From positions 124,001 to 188,000 of the forward strand of contig LLEY01000035.1 in assembly GCA_001414485.1 (NCBI GenBank): 64,000 nt of DNA, read 5' to 3'. The translations under genes and the position numbers were made by a program. This DNA is from Calycina herbarum. Its lineage: Eukaryota > Ascomycota > Leotiomycetes > Helotiales > Pezizellaceae. Of this stretch, positions 53,735 to 64,000 are shown one piece after another. The notes under the pieces were generated by a model. The model saw nothing but the letters and a program-made list of their open reading frames with translations. It had not been told where the DNA came from and made no database searches. How positions within the stretch are numbered: the stretch's first letter is position 1; every line of letters starts with the position of its first letter.

Positions 53735-54790
53735 ACCTCCATCGTCTTAACCATGATCCCATCATGGTCCACTCTCAGTACTCTATTTAAGGCTGACATC
53801 AGGTTGCCGGAGGCAACTCTGATATTTCCAGAATGGAGATCGTCTAGTTATCCGCCTTTCCTGATAAGCAAAGGCAGGCCCCCAAATGGGCGTAGTGGCC
53901 CAATCAGACAAACAAGAAATGCAACCCAATGAACGATATCGGAACCCCGATTTAACACAATCGAGGAAGCTGCAGTGTCTTAGGAAGGAAATTGATAGGC
54001 AAAATGAGACCTTGCTCGTGCATCTGTACCAACAACCCCAGGGACACAACGGCGGAGGATTAACTCAGAATGGATGAGACTGATGAACCGGTACTGCTGA
54101 ACTAGTAACCAAATAAACGTGCACTAGTGGTACTTTCAAAACACAAGATAAGGTTGTCTCAACTCTCTTCCTAGAAATGAATTGATATTCATGTAGAATA
54201 ATTAGCTAGCAAAAAGATAGCTTGTATGAATCCCTATCTTATCTAGCAGATCCCGTACACTAGATACAGCGTATAAAGATGTAATTGGCTTGAGAGGTTG
54301 GTATGTCAAAGAGATTGGATCCTGGACACTTGTCTTATCACTGACCTCGGAATTTTCATGAGCTCATGGTTCTCCACACGAGCTCTGTCATTCGAACGTT
54401 GCCACAAGTATATTGCAGGGGTACGGAGGTAAGTACAGAGGCATGATATGTGGATCCTCCCACCTTTGAAATAAATCTCTAAAGATAAGCGAATCGAGGG
54501 GTAACAAGAGGCCAATTGGACAGAGCATTGATATAAATAGTCCAGTTTAGTAAGATAAAGTGAGGAGATATACTCTCCCCCCGCCTTAATTGTCTGTCAG
54601 GTGCAAGGGTAGTTTGGCTGTGAAATGTCTGTGCAGTCTACAGACAATTAAGGGGGGGGGAGTAAGAAAGTCCAGAGCACAGAGTCATACCTGGACACAT
54701 ATCCACCCCTTTTCAACCGGCTTGACACCAAAGTGCACCAAATCAACCACATTATCTCAAAAATAGGTTCATTCTTGACAATTCGTATCT
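53735..54790. other. Intergenic between DUR3 and the SDR gene
   Basis: Holds the 90-bp fold-back element at 54573-54662 and otherwise nothing I recognise. Short frames at 53783-54077 lack family features. Confidence 0.4.
54573..54662. mobile_element. Fold-back MITE, 90 bp, TA target site
   Basis: The left arm CTCTCCCCCCGCCTTAATTG continues TCTGT and pairs with the right arm ACAGACAATTAAGGGGGGGG. TA stands at both edges (54571-54572 and 54663-54664). The two arms make up more than half the element, so it can form a long hairpin. No coding capacity. Confidence 0.65.
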
Positions 54791-55829
54791 TCAAAGCTTT
54801 GAAGCTCTCAGTTTCAAGCTATCGGTTCTTTTACCTTCATCTGCCTGCTCAGCAACGGTAAGATCAGGAAATTGCGCCGGCATAATTCTCCTTGGAGTCG
54901 CTCCTTCAACAACAGAATATTTCGAAAAGTCCGTAACACCTTCGTGATTGCGCAAGAAGTCCTCGTCGAGGTCCAACAATCCATTGACATCCTTTATCGG
55001 TGCCCGGAGCATTGCTAGAATGGCATCGGAATATATAGTAGCTTTTCGAAGATCTTTGATGGACTCGGGGTCCGTCTTGGTCATTGAAGCGGTGGCTGCA
55101 GATTGAATTGACTACTCGAGTTAGCTGGCAATCTGGAAGGTTGCATATGAACATACCGAAGCGGGCCAGATACTGGTGATAGCCATATCTTTTCTACCTT
55201 CTCGCTCGAAATCCATGGCCAACCCTTTAGTCAGAACGCTCATTCCGACCTTGCCCATTGCATATGCAGTTTTCCCTCTGAAGAACCGAGAATATATGGG
55301 CGGGCTAACCACGATAATCCGGGCTTTCCAACCATTGTTCTTGAAATGTGGTAGACATGCCTGGATGGTGCCGTAAAGCCCCTCGATGTTGATGCGTTGC
55401 ATGAGCTGAAAGCGCTTCATGGGTGTATTCTCGACGGATGCCCACCAAATTGCCCCAGAATTGTAGATGAGGACATCAATATGTCCGTAAATCTTGACGG
55501 TCTCATCCACAAGCTTTTGCACGCTCTCAAAATCCCTTGTATCGACAGCTATAGCAGTCGCTATGCCCCCAGCCTCTCGAATTTCGCGCTCGACGGTGCT
55601 AATGGTGGATAGTTGCGAGTTTGGATCGGGAGGGAATGGCTTCGTCGCGTTCGCATCGCTCGTAGATTTCGCTGCCACCACAACTGTAATTGTTTATTAG
55701 TAGAGCTTCTTCTGAGAACGGGGACAAGTACGTACCTGAATATCCATTCTTTGAGAGATCAATTGCGACCTGCCTGCCAATGCCTCTTGAGGCTCCAATG
55801 ACCAGGGCGACTTGTTGTTTAAATGCCAT
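54791..55829 (-). CDS. Short-chain dehydrogenase/reductase, HSDL2-like
   Basis: Three exons (55829-55736, 55683-55157, 55111-54791) give 313 residues. The cofactor site is VALVIGASRGIGRQVAIDLS (TGxxxGIG type with Ile for Thr). NSGAIWW stands where NAGAI is usual. The catalytic part is IIVVSPPIYSRFFRGKTAYAMGKVG, with Ser and Tyr-x3-Lys. The order SPP..., ending IWPAS-SIQSAAT and a C-terminal RAPIKDVNGLLDLDEDFL, fits HSDL2-type SDRs of peroxisome or mitochondrion, here without the SCP2 sterol-carrier domain found in animal HSDL2. The protein ends in SKL preceded by RA (RASKL), a peroxisomal targeting signal type 1. The substrate is unknown. Divergent from the kappa GST gene. Confidence 0.85.
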
Positions 55830-56251
55830 GATGTTTGATGCCGGAGCTTCAAGGCGGCCAAGTGAAAACGATAGTTTTAAATATCATTCTCTCGGGAGTC
55901 CTTCGGCTCCTTAATTCAAGAGTCTGGTGTACTTGTAAACGTGAGGTTGAGGTAGATTTGAAGGAAATGTTTACTGATCCTCTCAAACAAGGATAAAAAG
56001 GACCTCGGCAACTTCGCCATCCTTCACCCGCGTGCCCTCACGACAACCTCACCAACAAGGTGGAAGCTAACTCACCTTCTCTTCTACTTTTTAACTTTAC
56101 TACAACTCTCATGATTAATGATCATGAATAGTTGACCTGAACCCTCGGCCACCCAAGGTTCAACGCAGCCTCATAAGACGCAATAACCAAGTATCATCAC
56201 ATAATACATCGTACTCGTACTGCCGAGACGTTGAAAACCAACAAAGTCAAG
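55830..56251. promoter_or_regulatory. Divergent promoter region, SDR and kappa GST
   Basis: 422 bp between two divergent start codons. Both products are expected to serve peroxisomes or mitochondria, so a shared control is possible. No clear motif found. Confidence 0.4.
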
Positions 56252-57306
56252 ATGGCAGGTCATATCGATTGCTATATCGACATTGCCTCGTTCTATGGCT
56301 ACCTCACCCTTGTCTACCTCCGCAAGCAAAGAGAACGCCTAGCAGCTCACAATGTAACGGTCGAGTAAGAACAACCAATCTGATTACAGCTCCATCTCAA
56401 ACTTGTACTTACCACCAATGAGAAATATACTATACTTACGTACCTGTAGATTCCACCCAGTCTTTCTCGGCGGTATCAACGTCGGCTCAGGAAATCAACC
56501 CCCATGGTCTCTCCCCGCAAAAGCCAACTATGGAAAGTTCGACATGGTTCGCGCAAGAAAATACCATGGAGGCTTGAGCATTGAACCACCTTCTTTCTTC
56601 CCTCCCTTGACTTTACTTGTGCGTTTCAATTACTTCCTTCTTTCCCTTTCTTCTCATTCTCATTTTTCCTCCTGATCTTCATTTCCTTATCCTGATTCTA
56701 TTTGATTTCAAGTCTAACATACATATAGCCACAAAGAGCCCTCACCTTCATCAAGTCCGCCTACCCCTCAGAACTCTTTGAAAAGACATTCCTCTTATTC
56801 TACCAAAAACTCTGGACCCCACCAAATCAAGTCGACATCACCAAGCCTGATGTACTGAAGGGTGTTCTTTTGGAGAGTAAGTTGTATTCCGGGGAGCAAG
56901 TGGAGGAGATCTTGAGTAAGGCTGGGGAGAAGGTTTGGAAGGACTTGTTGGTTGCGAATACTGCGAAGGTATTGGAGTTGGGTGCTTTTGGGGCTCCTTG
57001 GTATGTTTAGTTTTTCCTAACTTCTGTTTTCAAGTGGATCATATTTCGGTTTTTTGGATCGGGAATTTGAAAGCGGAATCTATTGGAAATACTTTGCTGA
57101 TGGGATTTAGGATGTGGGTTCGTAATGACAAGGGACAGGAAGAACCATTTTTCGGCAGTGATAGGTAAGTCCCACCTCTTTTATTGAGTCGAAGCGCGAG
57201 TTACTGACAATATTATAGATTTCATTTCATGTGGGAATATCTCGGCCTACCATGGCAAGATATCGCAATCCTCCCCCCAAAGGACGATTTGAAATCAAAG
57301 CTATGA
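56252..57306 (+). CDS. Kappa-class glutathione S-transferase (DsbA-like thioredoxin fold)
   Basis: About five exons. It starts MAGHIDCYIDIASFYGYLTL and continues FHPVFLGGINVGSGNQPPWS, LPAKANYGKFDMVRARKYHG and PSFFPPLTLL. After a long intron come PQRALTFIKSAYPSELFEKT, FLLFYQKLWTPPNQVDITKP and LLVANTAKVLELGAFGAPW. The last exons give MWVRNDKGQEEPFFGSDR and FHFMWEYLGLPWQDIAIL. The D.xSp.xY start with Ser/Tyr region, the NVGSGNQPPW loop and the GAFG.PW...F.G.DR ending are the marks of GSTK1/2-hydroxychromene-carboxylate isomerase enzymes, which use glutathione in mitochondria or peroxisomes. Its C-terminus ends KSKL, i.e. SKL, a peroxisomal targeting signal, matching its divergent neighbour. Confidence 0.87.
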
Positions 57307-57425
57307 AAAGCTCGAACACCAAAGTAATCTGATTTTTAATAAATTGGAATTACAGCACATACACCACAAAGATACCCATTGTAAATAGGAAAGAAATCAA
57401 TCATCCAGAAAGATAGATCAATCAA

Positions 57426-58461
57426 TCAATCCTCATACTTCCCAATATTCTCCTTCATAACCCCCTCATCCTCCCCCTCAATACTATCCTCTCCCTCCTT
57501 CAACACCCTCTCAACCTCCTCCCCAACTTCCCTTTCTCCTTGTAACAAATCAAACCACCCTCTCACCCCCTCCTTCTCCAAAAGTCTTACCCCAACCTCC
57601 GCGACATCCCCCCTAGTAACCTGTCCCCTCGCATGCGTCTTCCCAATAGCTACCTTGCCAGTTTCTTTCTCATCACTTAAATTCCCCGGTCTCAAACAAA
57701 TCCACCCAAAATCCTTCCTCTGCTTCCCCTCAACAGTGAGGACCTCATCAGCTGCCAACTTAGCTTTATAGTAGACAGGCATGATTTGAGTGTTGGTTTT
57801 CGTCACTGTAGCCCAATCGTCGTCGTTCCACCAAGCTGCACGGTTTCGACGGGAGAGGAGCGCGGAGACGAGGAGGAATTTTGTGATAGAAGGACGAGCG
57901 AGGGATGCGCGGATGAAGGAGATGCAGGAGTCGCGGTCTATGGCTTTTGTTAGGGGAGCACCGCCTTTGCCTCCCGCGCCTGTTGAAGAAGAGTCGTTAG
58001 TGATTTATACCAAAATCCATTTTCCCCTTCTCTCTATCGCGCAGTACCACAGATGTTTCTGGGAGTGAAATTCATTCAAGGCGTGCGCAGCTCCATAGAC
58101 CTCGTTCCTTCCCCAAAAGAGAAGGAACTCGAAGTCGCTCCTTCCCTCTCACCCCTTCCCCCTCCCTTAACCCCCCAATTTCAAAAACAAAAACAAAAAG
58201 GTCAAACATACCAGCACTCCAAACAACCCAATCCGGCTTCGTATTATCAAGTATCCTTCCCGCATCCTCCACACCCTTAACCTCCAGACTCTCAACAACA
58301 ACATCCAGCTTTCCCGGCTGGTCCTTGCCCAACTCCAGAATCTCTGCTTTCTGCGCCGGGTCCCGGATGAGGGATGTGAGGTTCCAGCTTCGCGCGAGGA
58401 TTTTGGGTGTCATTAACAGAGACACCTTTCCGTGGCCGCCGAGGAGGAGAATTTTGGGCAT
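57426..58461 (-). CDS. NmrA-like/atypical SDR NAD(P)-binding protein
   Basis: Two exons. Exon 1 (from 58461) is MPKILLLGGHGKVSLLMTPK, a GxxGxxx dinucleotide site, then LIRDPAQKAEILELGKDQPG and DNTKPDWVVWSA. After an intron of roughly 230 nt (to about 57980) the frame continues GAGGKGGAPLTKAIDRDSCI, ITKFLLVSALLSRRNRAAWW, YYKAKLAADEVL (Tyr-x3-Lys) and WICLRPGNLSDEK, ending GVMKENIGKYED. This is the layout of NAD(P)-binding NmrA/HSCARG-type proteins, many of which act as redox sensors or reductases. It is convergent with the kappa GST gene, with 119 bp between stop codons. Substrate unknown. Confidence 0.82.
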
Positions 58462-59216
58462 TGTGAATGTTGGTATGGGGGTTTGTGGTTTGGTTTGGTG
58501 AGCAGTGTTGAAAGTGGTTTAGGGGGTGATCTTTTTTAAGGGAGGTTGAATTGAGGTTTATATAGGTAAGTGAATTACACAAGGGGATGTTTAATAAGCT
58601 GAAGTGACGAGATACAGGTATGATTCAATCAAGAAGGAGGGGCTTCAGCTCTGATTTGTATCCCCCTTCTTCGAGACAAGACTTCTTTCTTTTTTTCCTT
58701 CACCCGATTGATGATGTTAAATCAGCAGTGATCAGCTCCAAAATCAGTTCATACTTCCACATAATAAACCTTTCCAACGCTTACATTTGAGGGAAGGGAA
58801 AAGTATATACCCCGCATGACGTATCTTGTCACCCCACTTCAAATTGGGCCGAATCTTCGGAGTTATGCGAGTTATCAGCTCAGGTGGTGAGGTACATCGG
58901 GTTTACGCACTTGAAGTATCGCCATCATCAAGCACCAACGAAGAGAAGAAAGATTAATTGAAGAACTTATGAATAGTACCATTTGTAAGTAATGGTTCTA
59001 TGTTCTCAGTAATGTACACATGAACAAAGAATTAAACCTAGTGCACAAACTCCCCGTGCTAGCCCAGTCCAGTCCAGTTCACAACATCAAATGATCACGC
59101 CCTGTCCAAACTCCAGTATCAGTATTGAGGCAGAAAAAAAGCACCCAACGACCAGCCAACCAACTAGTACTTTTTCCACTTCCCAGAGAAAAAAGAAATG
59201 CATTATTCTCTTTTTC
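58462..59216. other. Intergenic, nothing recognised
   Basis: Promoter of the NmrA-like gene and the 3' flank of CAF1. No gene or repeat seen. Confidence 0.4.
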
Positions 59217-60717
59217 CTACTTGCCACCATATGAGAAAGCACCAAAGGCACCTCCGGGTGTTATGGGTCCTCCTCCATTGTTGGTATGCGATGGGGTTGC
59301 GACCAAACCTGCGTTCCCGGTATTTGGCGTGCTTGGAGTGCCATTTGTAAAACTAGTTCCATTCTGCTGTGGTGTAGTATTTTCCTGGAGTTGATTGTAT
59401 GTGTGTTGTGGTGTTGAATGAGCCTGAGGAGCACCATGATCCGGTAATCCTAATCCCCAAACCTTTCCAATATGATCATCGATGAGTTCCCCCTTGAAGA
59501 TCTTATCCCTCATCTTGAAGAAAGCCTTGCCAGTCAACAAAGAGTCTGAGCCAGCTTGATGTGCTTGGCCCAGTCGCTTGATCTTGAAAGAATCAGCCAG
59601 ACTTTCAAGTCCTTGCTTCACTTCGAAAGCTGTTAAAACCGCTTGGCCCTCTGGGGGAACAGTCATTCGGCCTTGGCCATGTTCTCTCATGGCGTACTTC
59701 ATCAAATATTTGATGTCGTAGATACTAGGGAAGAACTTCTTCATGAGTTTATCGAATTCTGCTTCATCGTCTGGTAGGGGTAGCCGAAGAAGTACTTTGG
59801 CAAGATATCCGAAATCGTAGCCGCCGTGAAATGATATCCATCGAACATCTTCGTCACAAACCAAGCCCGAGCTAATTAAAAGAGCACCAAAGTCGAAGGG
59901 GTCAATTCCCTCTTTATCGAGCCTATCGAATTCGACTTGAGCTGATTGGAGGGCCTCGATCGAGGCTTGCGAGTACATGTCGTCTTGTAAGGAGAACTTG
60001 AAATTGAACTGCCAGGTATGTGGTATTTGTTGGTTCGAGCCGTATTTTCGACCAGGGACTGGCAAATCGTTGGGGTCCATTGTTGCTGGAGGTGACTCGC
60101 CGTCTTCGTTGAACAATGTGATGCCGAGTTGAATGATCTTTAATAAATCCACATTACATCGTAGACACTGGTAATGATAGTCACTTTTGCCATTGAAAGC
60201 TCCCATCGGCCGCGCTACAACACCTGGAAACTCAGTGTCCTGGTAGTGTGTCAGTCAATTGGGGTTCTCTCCTGGTTGGGCAACCCCTTCTCACCATTGC
60301 AATATATGGATACTTGGTCACCAAGTTTCGCAGATTCCCCATCTCCTCTTGCAGATTGTTCTTCCACACCTCTCGTATCCTGCCCTTATTCGCAACACCT
60401 CTCGCGCCGTGTTCACCCATACCGTTGTGTCCTTGTTGGTGTACTGACGCGCCGGCGAAACTCCTCTGTGCTTCTTGGCTTGCCAGACCGATTCCGCCGG
60501 GCATTCCTAAGCCAGAGCCACCAAAGTTTCCTACGCCCAAAGCATTGCCATTCACTGCGAAGGGGTTGCTCATGGAATTGGCATTCATGAAGCCAGGATT
60601 GCCGAGGGAGGGTGGAGGGAGACCTGGCGTATGACCTTGAGAGTGACTCGGATATTGCTGCTGGTAATGGGCGAGATTATTGGGCGCGCCGCCGAAGCGT
60701 TGCATCCCCGGAGCCAT
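59217..60717 (-). CDS. POP2: CCR4-NOT deadenylase subunit Caf1/Pop2
   Basis: Two exons (60717-60295, 60239-59217) give 481 residues. The first ~110 are low-complexity (Gly, Asn, Gln, Pro). The nuclease begins REVWKNNLQEEMGNLRNLVT and crosses the splice at YPYIAM-DTEFPGVVARP, which holds the Asp and Glu of the DEDD site. The other acidic residues are seen in FHGGYDFGYL and GQAHQAGSDSLLT. QCLRCNVDLLKIIQLGITLF and FNFKFSLQDDMY are further family blocks. Caf1 shortens poly(A) tails in the CCR4-NOT complex. The final ~65 residues are a Thr/Gly/Asn-rich tail. Divergent from the complex I subunit gene with 394 bp between starts. Confidence 0.95.
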
Positions 60718-61111
60718 TTTGATTCAGTGTGCTATGTATGCTAGTCCGGAATGGTCGAGGAAGGTGTACGGTTTTCATAGGCGCTGCGTGACCTTGGGAA
60801 CGTGCGAGTGTAGATGGATATGGGGTGTGCTCGATGGGCTAAGTTTGATTCCTGGAGAAGGATTTTGAGGTTGAGTTCGTGAAGTCGTCGCAGAAGATTT
60901 CCGGTTTGAATTTGGTTGCGGTGTTGATGCTGTTGATGCCACTTGCTGGTCTTGCTCTCCTCTGCAGTGATTGGCTTCCATTTGGCCTTCGATGTCGCGA
61001 TTCGCTTACGGCATTTAAGGTTTAGCCCGCCAAGCTTTTGGATACTTTGGGCTGAGGAGCTTCAAGGCACTTTCCTCTATCAACACAGCCTTGCGAGATC
61101 TCAGAGTCACA
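60718..61111. promoter_or_regulatory. Shared divergent promoter, CAF1 and complex I subunit
   Basis: 394 bp between divergent start codons. No TATA box evident. Confidence 0.5.
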
Positions 61112-61529
61112 ATGCAATTCACACAGTATGTGCCCATACTGACACCCTGGGACTATCTTCATTTTTGGACTATCTCAGTAATACTGACAATTTCTCGCGC
61201 AGCATCCGCAGAGCCCCTCGGGCAAACCTTACTGGTTTCGATCCCAAAGCCTTCGTAGCTGCCACTGGCTCTCCAGCAAACGACCCATGGGCGAGGAGGT
61301 AGGCACGATCATCTTAACACTAGGGAAGGGTGGCTGATGCTAATTGGGTGGTTATAGAGAAGCATGGAGATATTCTGGTCCCTTCACTCGATTCAACCGA
61401 TTTAAGAGCGCCTTCCCCGGATTGGGCATCGCGACAGTGGCATTCGCGGCATACTGCGGATACGAGTACATGTTCTTAAAGGACGATCACGCACACGCAG
61501 AAGGGGGACATGGCGAGGGTCACCACTAG
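61112..61529 (+). CDS. Mitochondrial complex I accessory subunit, NDUFB3/B12 type
   Basis: Three exons (61112-61125, 61203-61298, 61358-61529) give 93 residues: MQFT-HIRRAPRANLTGFDPKA, FVAATGSPANDPWARR-EAWR, then YSGPFTRFNRFKSAFPGLGI and one membrane helix, ATVAFAAYCGYEYMF, followed by a His-rich tail (HAHAEGGHGEGHH). The ANDPWARREAWRY...F.R....FPG pattern is that of the B12 subunit of NADH:ubiquinone oxidoreductase, a single-span protein of the membrane arm. The first exon has only 14 nt, which makes automatic prediction fragile; both joins keep the frame. Confidence 0.85.
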
Positions 61530-62514
61530 ATGAAGAGGGATTCTTGGGGGTGGAAGCATTGTACATATGGGACGAATTACACCTTGCGACCGGCTTGTCT
61601 TCCGATAGCGATTCGCGAAATGTTTCTTCTGGTCGGGTTAGAGAGGGGTCGATGTGCGTCTTTTCGAATTATTGGCGTTTGGTCAAAAGGGCTTATCAAC
61701 AACCCCCCCGATTTTCGAAGATGGAAGCGAAGGAGGAAGCTCCTGGAGCCATCAATCAACAAGATCGGGATTGCGTTGATAGATACCGCAATCCCTGTAC
61801 AGTACTCGGGTGTAATCAAAATACTTGCTGAATATTCAGAGAGCCAAAGTCAAGCCCCATGAAGAGATGTTGAATGGTATAGTTCATGTTGTGTGCTATC
61901 AAGTGATGGATATCAAACAATGAAACACCACTGCTATATCAAAGCACCCCTTCGTATGGGCGAGTGCCCAGAAACGTTGTTTTCTTTATATTCTCTTACG
62001 CTTTTACATTCTTCTTTTTAGTGCTTATATTGTACACGGTTTTTGCTGGAATATATCAGACAAGTGTGAAGACTTCCACCCCCTGCTGGAACAAATAGGT
62101 ATGGAGCTAGACAAGCCGGCTAGATATGAAGACTTGCTCGGCTGGAATGTCATGGTCAATTCCATAAGGTTTGATAGCTTCAAAAGTTGAGGATCTAGAC
62201 CTTCTCGATATCACGCTAGTTTTCCGACCAATGAAACTGGCCCATTGAGTTCCCACATAGGTGGATTTGCTTCTCCCCAAGATCTGTTGATCTCTACACA
62301 TTGAAAATTGATACAGCTGACTCAATCGGAGGCTCCGTAACCCCTCGAGAATCGCAGAAGTCACTGTTCGCCCCACTGTGGCGGCCCAACCTTGAACGAT
62401 ACAATTCAAGCCCAGAATTCGGACTTTCAACCTGCTTTTTAGCCAGTACCTACCGATGTGGAAACGCAAAATTCTTGCTATAATTTCTCTTCGACGACAA
62501 ACTATCGAGACATC
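61530..62514. other. Intergenic upstream of the sensor kinase
   Basis: 3' flank of the complex I subunit gene, then AT-rich DNA. A plus-strand frame at about 62301-62440 (IDTADSIGGSVTPRESQKSL and on) looks protein-like and might be a first exon of the kinase gene, but it has no ATG and I found no clean splice to the next exon. Confidence 0.4.
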
Positions 62515-64000
62515 ATGATGCGTAACATTGACCCAGAGTCTGAGACTCTTCGGGATATGACTGAGAGCAGACGAGCCTTGGAGCTACGTCGGTACGTCAT
62601 TTGTCCCTTCCCCTCAGCGTTGCAGCTTCAATCACTGACTAGCTTCAAGATTTTTCTCGCCTTATCAATTCACCAAGCCTTCTTCCAAAGAGGGGTTCAA
62701 CGAGAGTCTTAACAATGATGGAGCTCTTGACGCTTATGTGGAAACGGTGGTTTGGAGACTCCGTGGAAAACATGCCATGGTTGGGTGAGTTGATGTAGCT
62801 CCAAGACCTACCCCAAACCTCTTGCTGACCAATTTGTTCCAATAAGTCTCGTTGATAGAGGTTAGTCAAGTGTGACCAGCATTTGGAATTTGTTTAACTC
62901 TTTTCAAGGCACACAATATTTCCTTGCTGGTTCATATCGGACAGCCGGAGACGATGATGATGAGCTAATTCAAGATCGCAAATGGTTTGGATGCTCGACA
63001 GTTCCCACTCCAGGTGGACTTTGCGAAGTACAGTGATTGATCGGGTTTCTCTGGTATACTGCTAATCTTCGGCAGAACACACTTGCTTTGGACGATCCAA
63101 AAATCGAATATCCAGTATTCGTCGTCTCGGACTTGTCCAAAGATGAAAGATTTGTCGATTTGCCTGTTGTAGATGGCTCTATTGCATCATACAAATTTTA
63201 TGCGGGGGCCCCAATTACCACCTCCAGGGGAGTCAATATCGGGTCTCTCTTTGTATTTGACGACAAGCCTCGTGAAAAAATGTCACTGGATCACAAAAAA
63301 TGTAGGTATATTCTGTTTCTTGAAATAGTCGTTTCAAATTACAACTAACTTTATTAGTTCTTCATTGTCAAGCAGGAAATATCATGAAACATCTCGAATC
63401 TAAACGGGAAGCTGCTGAACGACGCCGTGTGACATTAATGAGCAGAGGAATCTCTACTTTCCTGGAAAAGACTTCTGAAGTTACTTCAGGTCCAGACTCC
63501 TCGGAGGCTGAAGACACCACGGAGGAGGCTGGCGACAGTAGGCCCCAGAGTAAAATGAAAGATTCCGACACACCACCACTTCCAGATCCCACAGCGGAAG
63601 AGTCTATTTTAGACAAGATACGGATAACGCTCGATTTTGCAGCCGAGATATTAAAAGAGTAACCAGCCTATCTATTTGTTATTCTTTTGAGTTTTTGTTT
63701 CGGGTAGCCGGGAGCAGTTGGAGATTGCTTCACCATTGCAAAATATGTGCTAATATGTTGTTTGTTGGTAGATCACTCGAGCTTACAGTCGGAGGAGTTG
63801 CATTTTTGGATCCAACAGAATCTGATTACTCAGATAGTGGAAATACTGACGCATATATTGACAGCTCCACTGACCTCGGTAAAAAAGTGCAAGAATTGGA
63901 AGATTCCAGCAAGACGAAACGCCCATCACCAACAGTCTACCCGTTGAGCCCGCTCACGTCTTCAACAGATGAGGAATTTGGTGGTAGGAATCTATCGCAA
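62515..64000 (+). CDS. GAF-domain sensor (hybrid histidine kinase), 5' part only
   Basis: At least six exons, running off the right edge. It starts MMRNIDPESETLRDMTESRR and continues across a splice as LELRR-FFSPYQFTKPSSKEG. A GAF-like sensor domain follows: HAMVG-LVDRG-TQYFLAGSYR, WFGCSTVPTPGGLCE-NTLAL, EYPVFVVSDLSKDERFVDLP, KFYAGAPITTSRGVNIGSLF and VFDDKPREKMSL. A helical linker with KHLESKREAAERRR comes next, then an acidic stretch, then after a ~110-nt intron SLELTVGGVAFLDPTESDYS. This is the N-terminal organisation of fungal hybrid histidine kinases with an N-terminal GAF domain; the kinase and receiver domains would lie beyond 64000. Stop codons in single frames are all removed by GT-AG introns. 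The start is uncertain. Confidence 0.7.

Noticed and set aside
1..64000. tRNA, 5S rRNA, snRNA genes and CRISPR arrays
   Set aside because: No convincing T-loop, box or spaced-repeat pattern was seen by eye; a covariance-model scan could still find a divergent RNA gene.

Overview
The window is nuclear DNA of a filamentous ascomycete (Pezizomycotina). A leotiomycete (Helotiales-like) is my best guess, but that is inference. The evidence for a filamentous ascomycete is dense genes on both strands, short GT-AG introns (about 44-110 nt) with CTAAC/TGAC-type branch sites, and fungal forms of housekeeping genes (ALB1, RVS161, AFI1, MED15, RPB6, TFIIIA, CAF1). DNA transposons, MITE-like elements and AT-rich repeats with C-to-T decay that looks like repeat-induced point mutation (RIP) add to this. 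I saw no tRNA, rRNA or CRISPR array. Exon joins were made by eye from reading frame, splice signals and family knowledge.

Layout. 1-6.5 kb: a truncated secreted alpha/beta hydrolase, a doubtful small gene, the divergent pair ALB1-like / RVS161, a peptidyl-tRNA hydrolase and a DUF4149 membrane protein. 6.5-10 kb: a 964-bp Tc1/mariner-type element with TA target duplications, apparently inside the intron of a small unrecognised gene, then an orphan exon-like frame. 10-23 kb: a secreted vanadium-haloperoxidase-type enzyme, TFIIIA divergent from RPB6, S-formylglutathione hydrolase, the DENN-type AFI1 gene, a 398-bp MITE and a DapA-family aldolase/lyase. 23-35.5 kb: accessory and gene-poor. It holds a MITE, the remnant of a membrane-anchored protein, an HNH-nuclease gene with an in-frame stop, about 1.7 kb of AT-rich repeat, and about 5 kb with no convincing gene upstream of MED15. 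35.5-43 kb: MED15 and an NRM1/WHI5-type repressor with a cluster of ACGCG boxes. 43-51 kb: repeats, a C2H2 factor gene disrupted by an inverted-repeat-bounded insertion, a small four-helix membrane protein and an F-box pseudogene with two in-frame stops. 51-64 kb: the urea transporter DUR3, a fold-back MITE, an HSDL2-like SDR, a kappa-class GST, an NmrA-like reductase, CAF1/POP2, a complex I B12-type subunit and the 5' part of a GAF-domain sensor kinase.

How the genes relate. Housekeeping genes tend to sit in divergent pairs sharing 280-400 bp promoters (ALB1/RVS161, TFIIIA/RPB6, CAF1/complex I subunit). There is no secondary-metabolite cluster. Decayed genes (HNH, F-box, C2H2, membrane-anchor remnant) lie in the repeat-bearing parts. 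I did not find a clearly new multi-gene system. The best candidates for a second look are the haloperoxidase, the transposon-in-intron locus, the two pseudogenes whose only lesions are in-frame stops, and the repeat insertion in the C2H2 gene.
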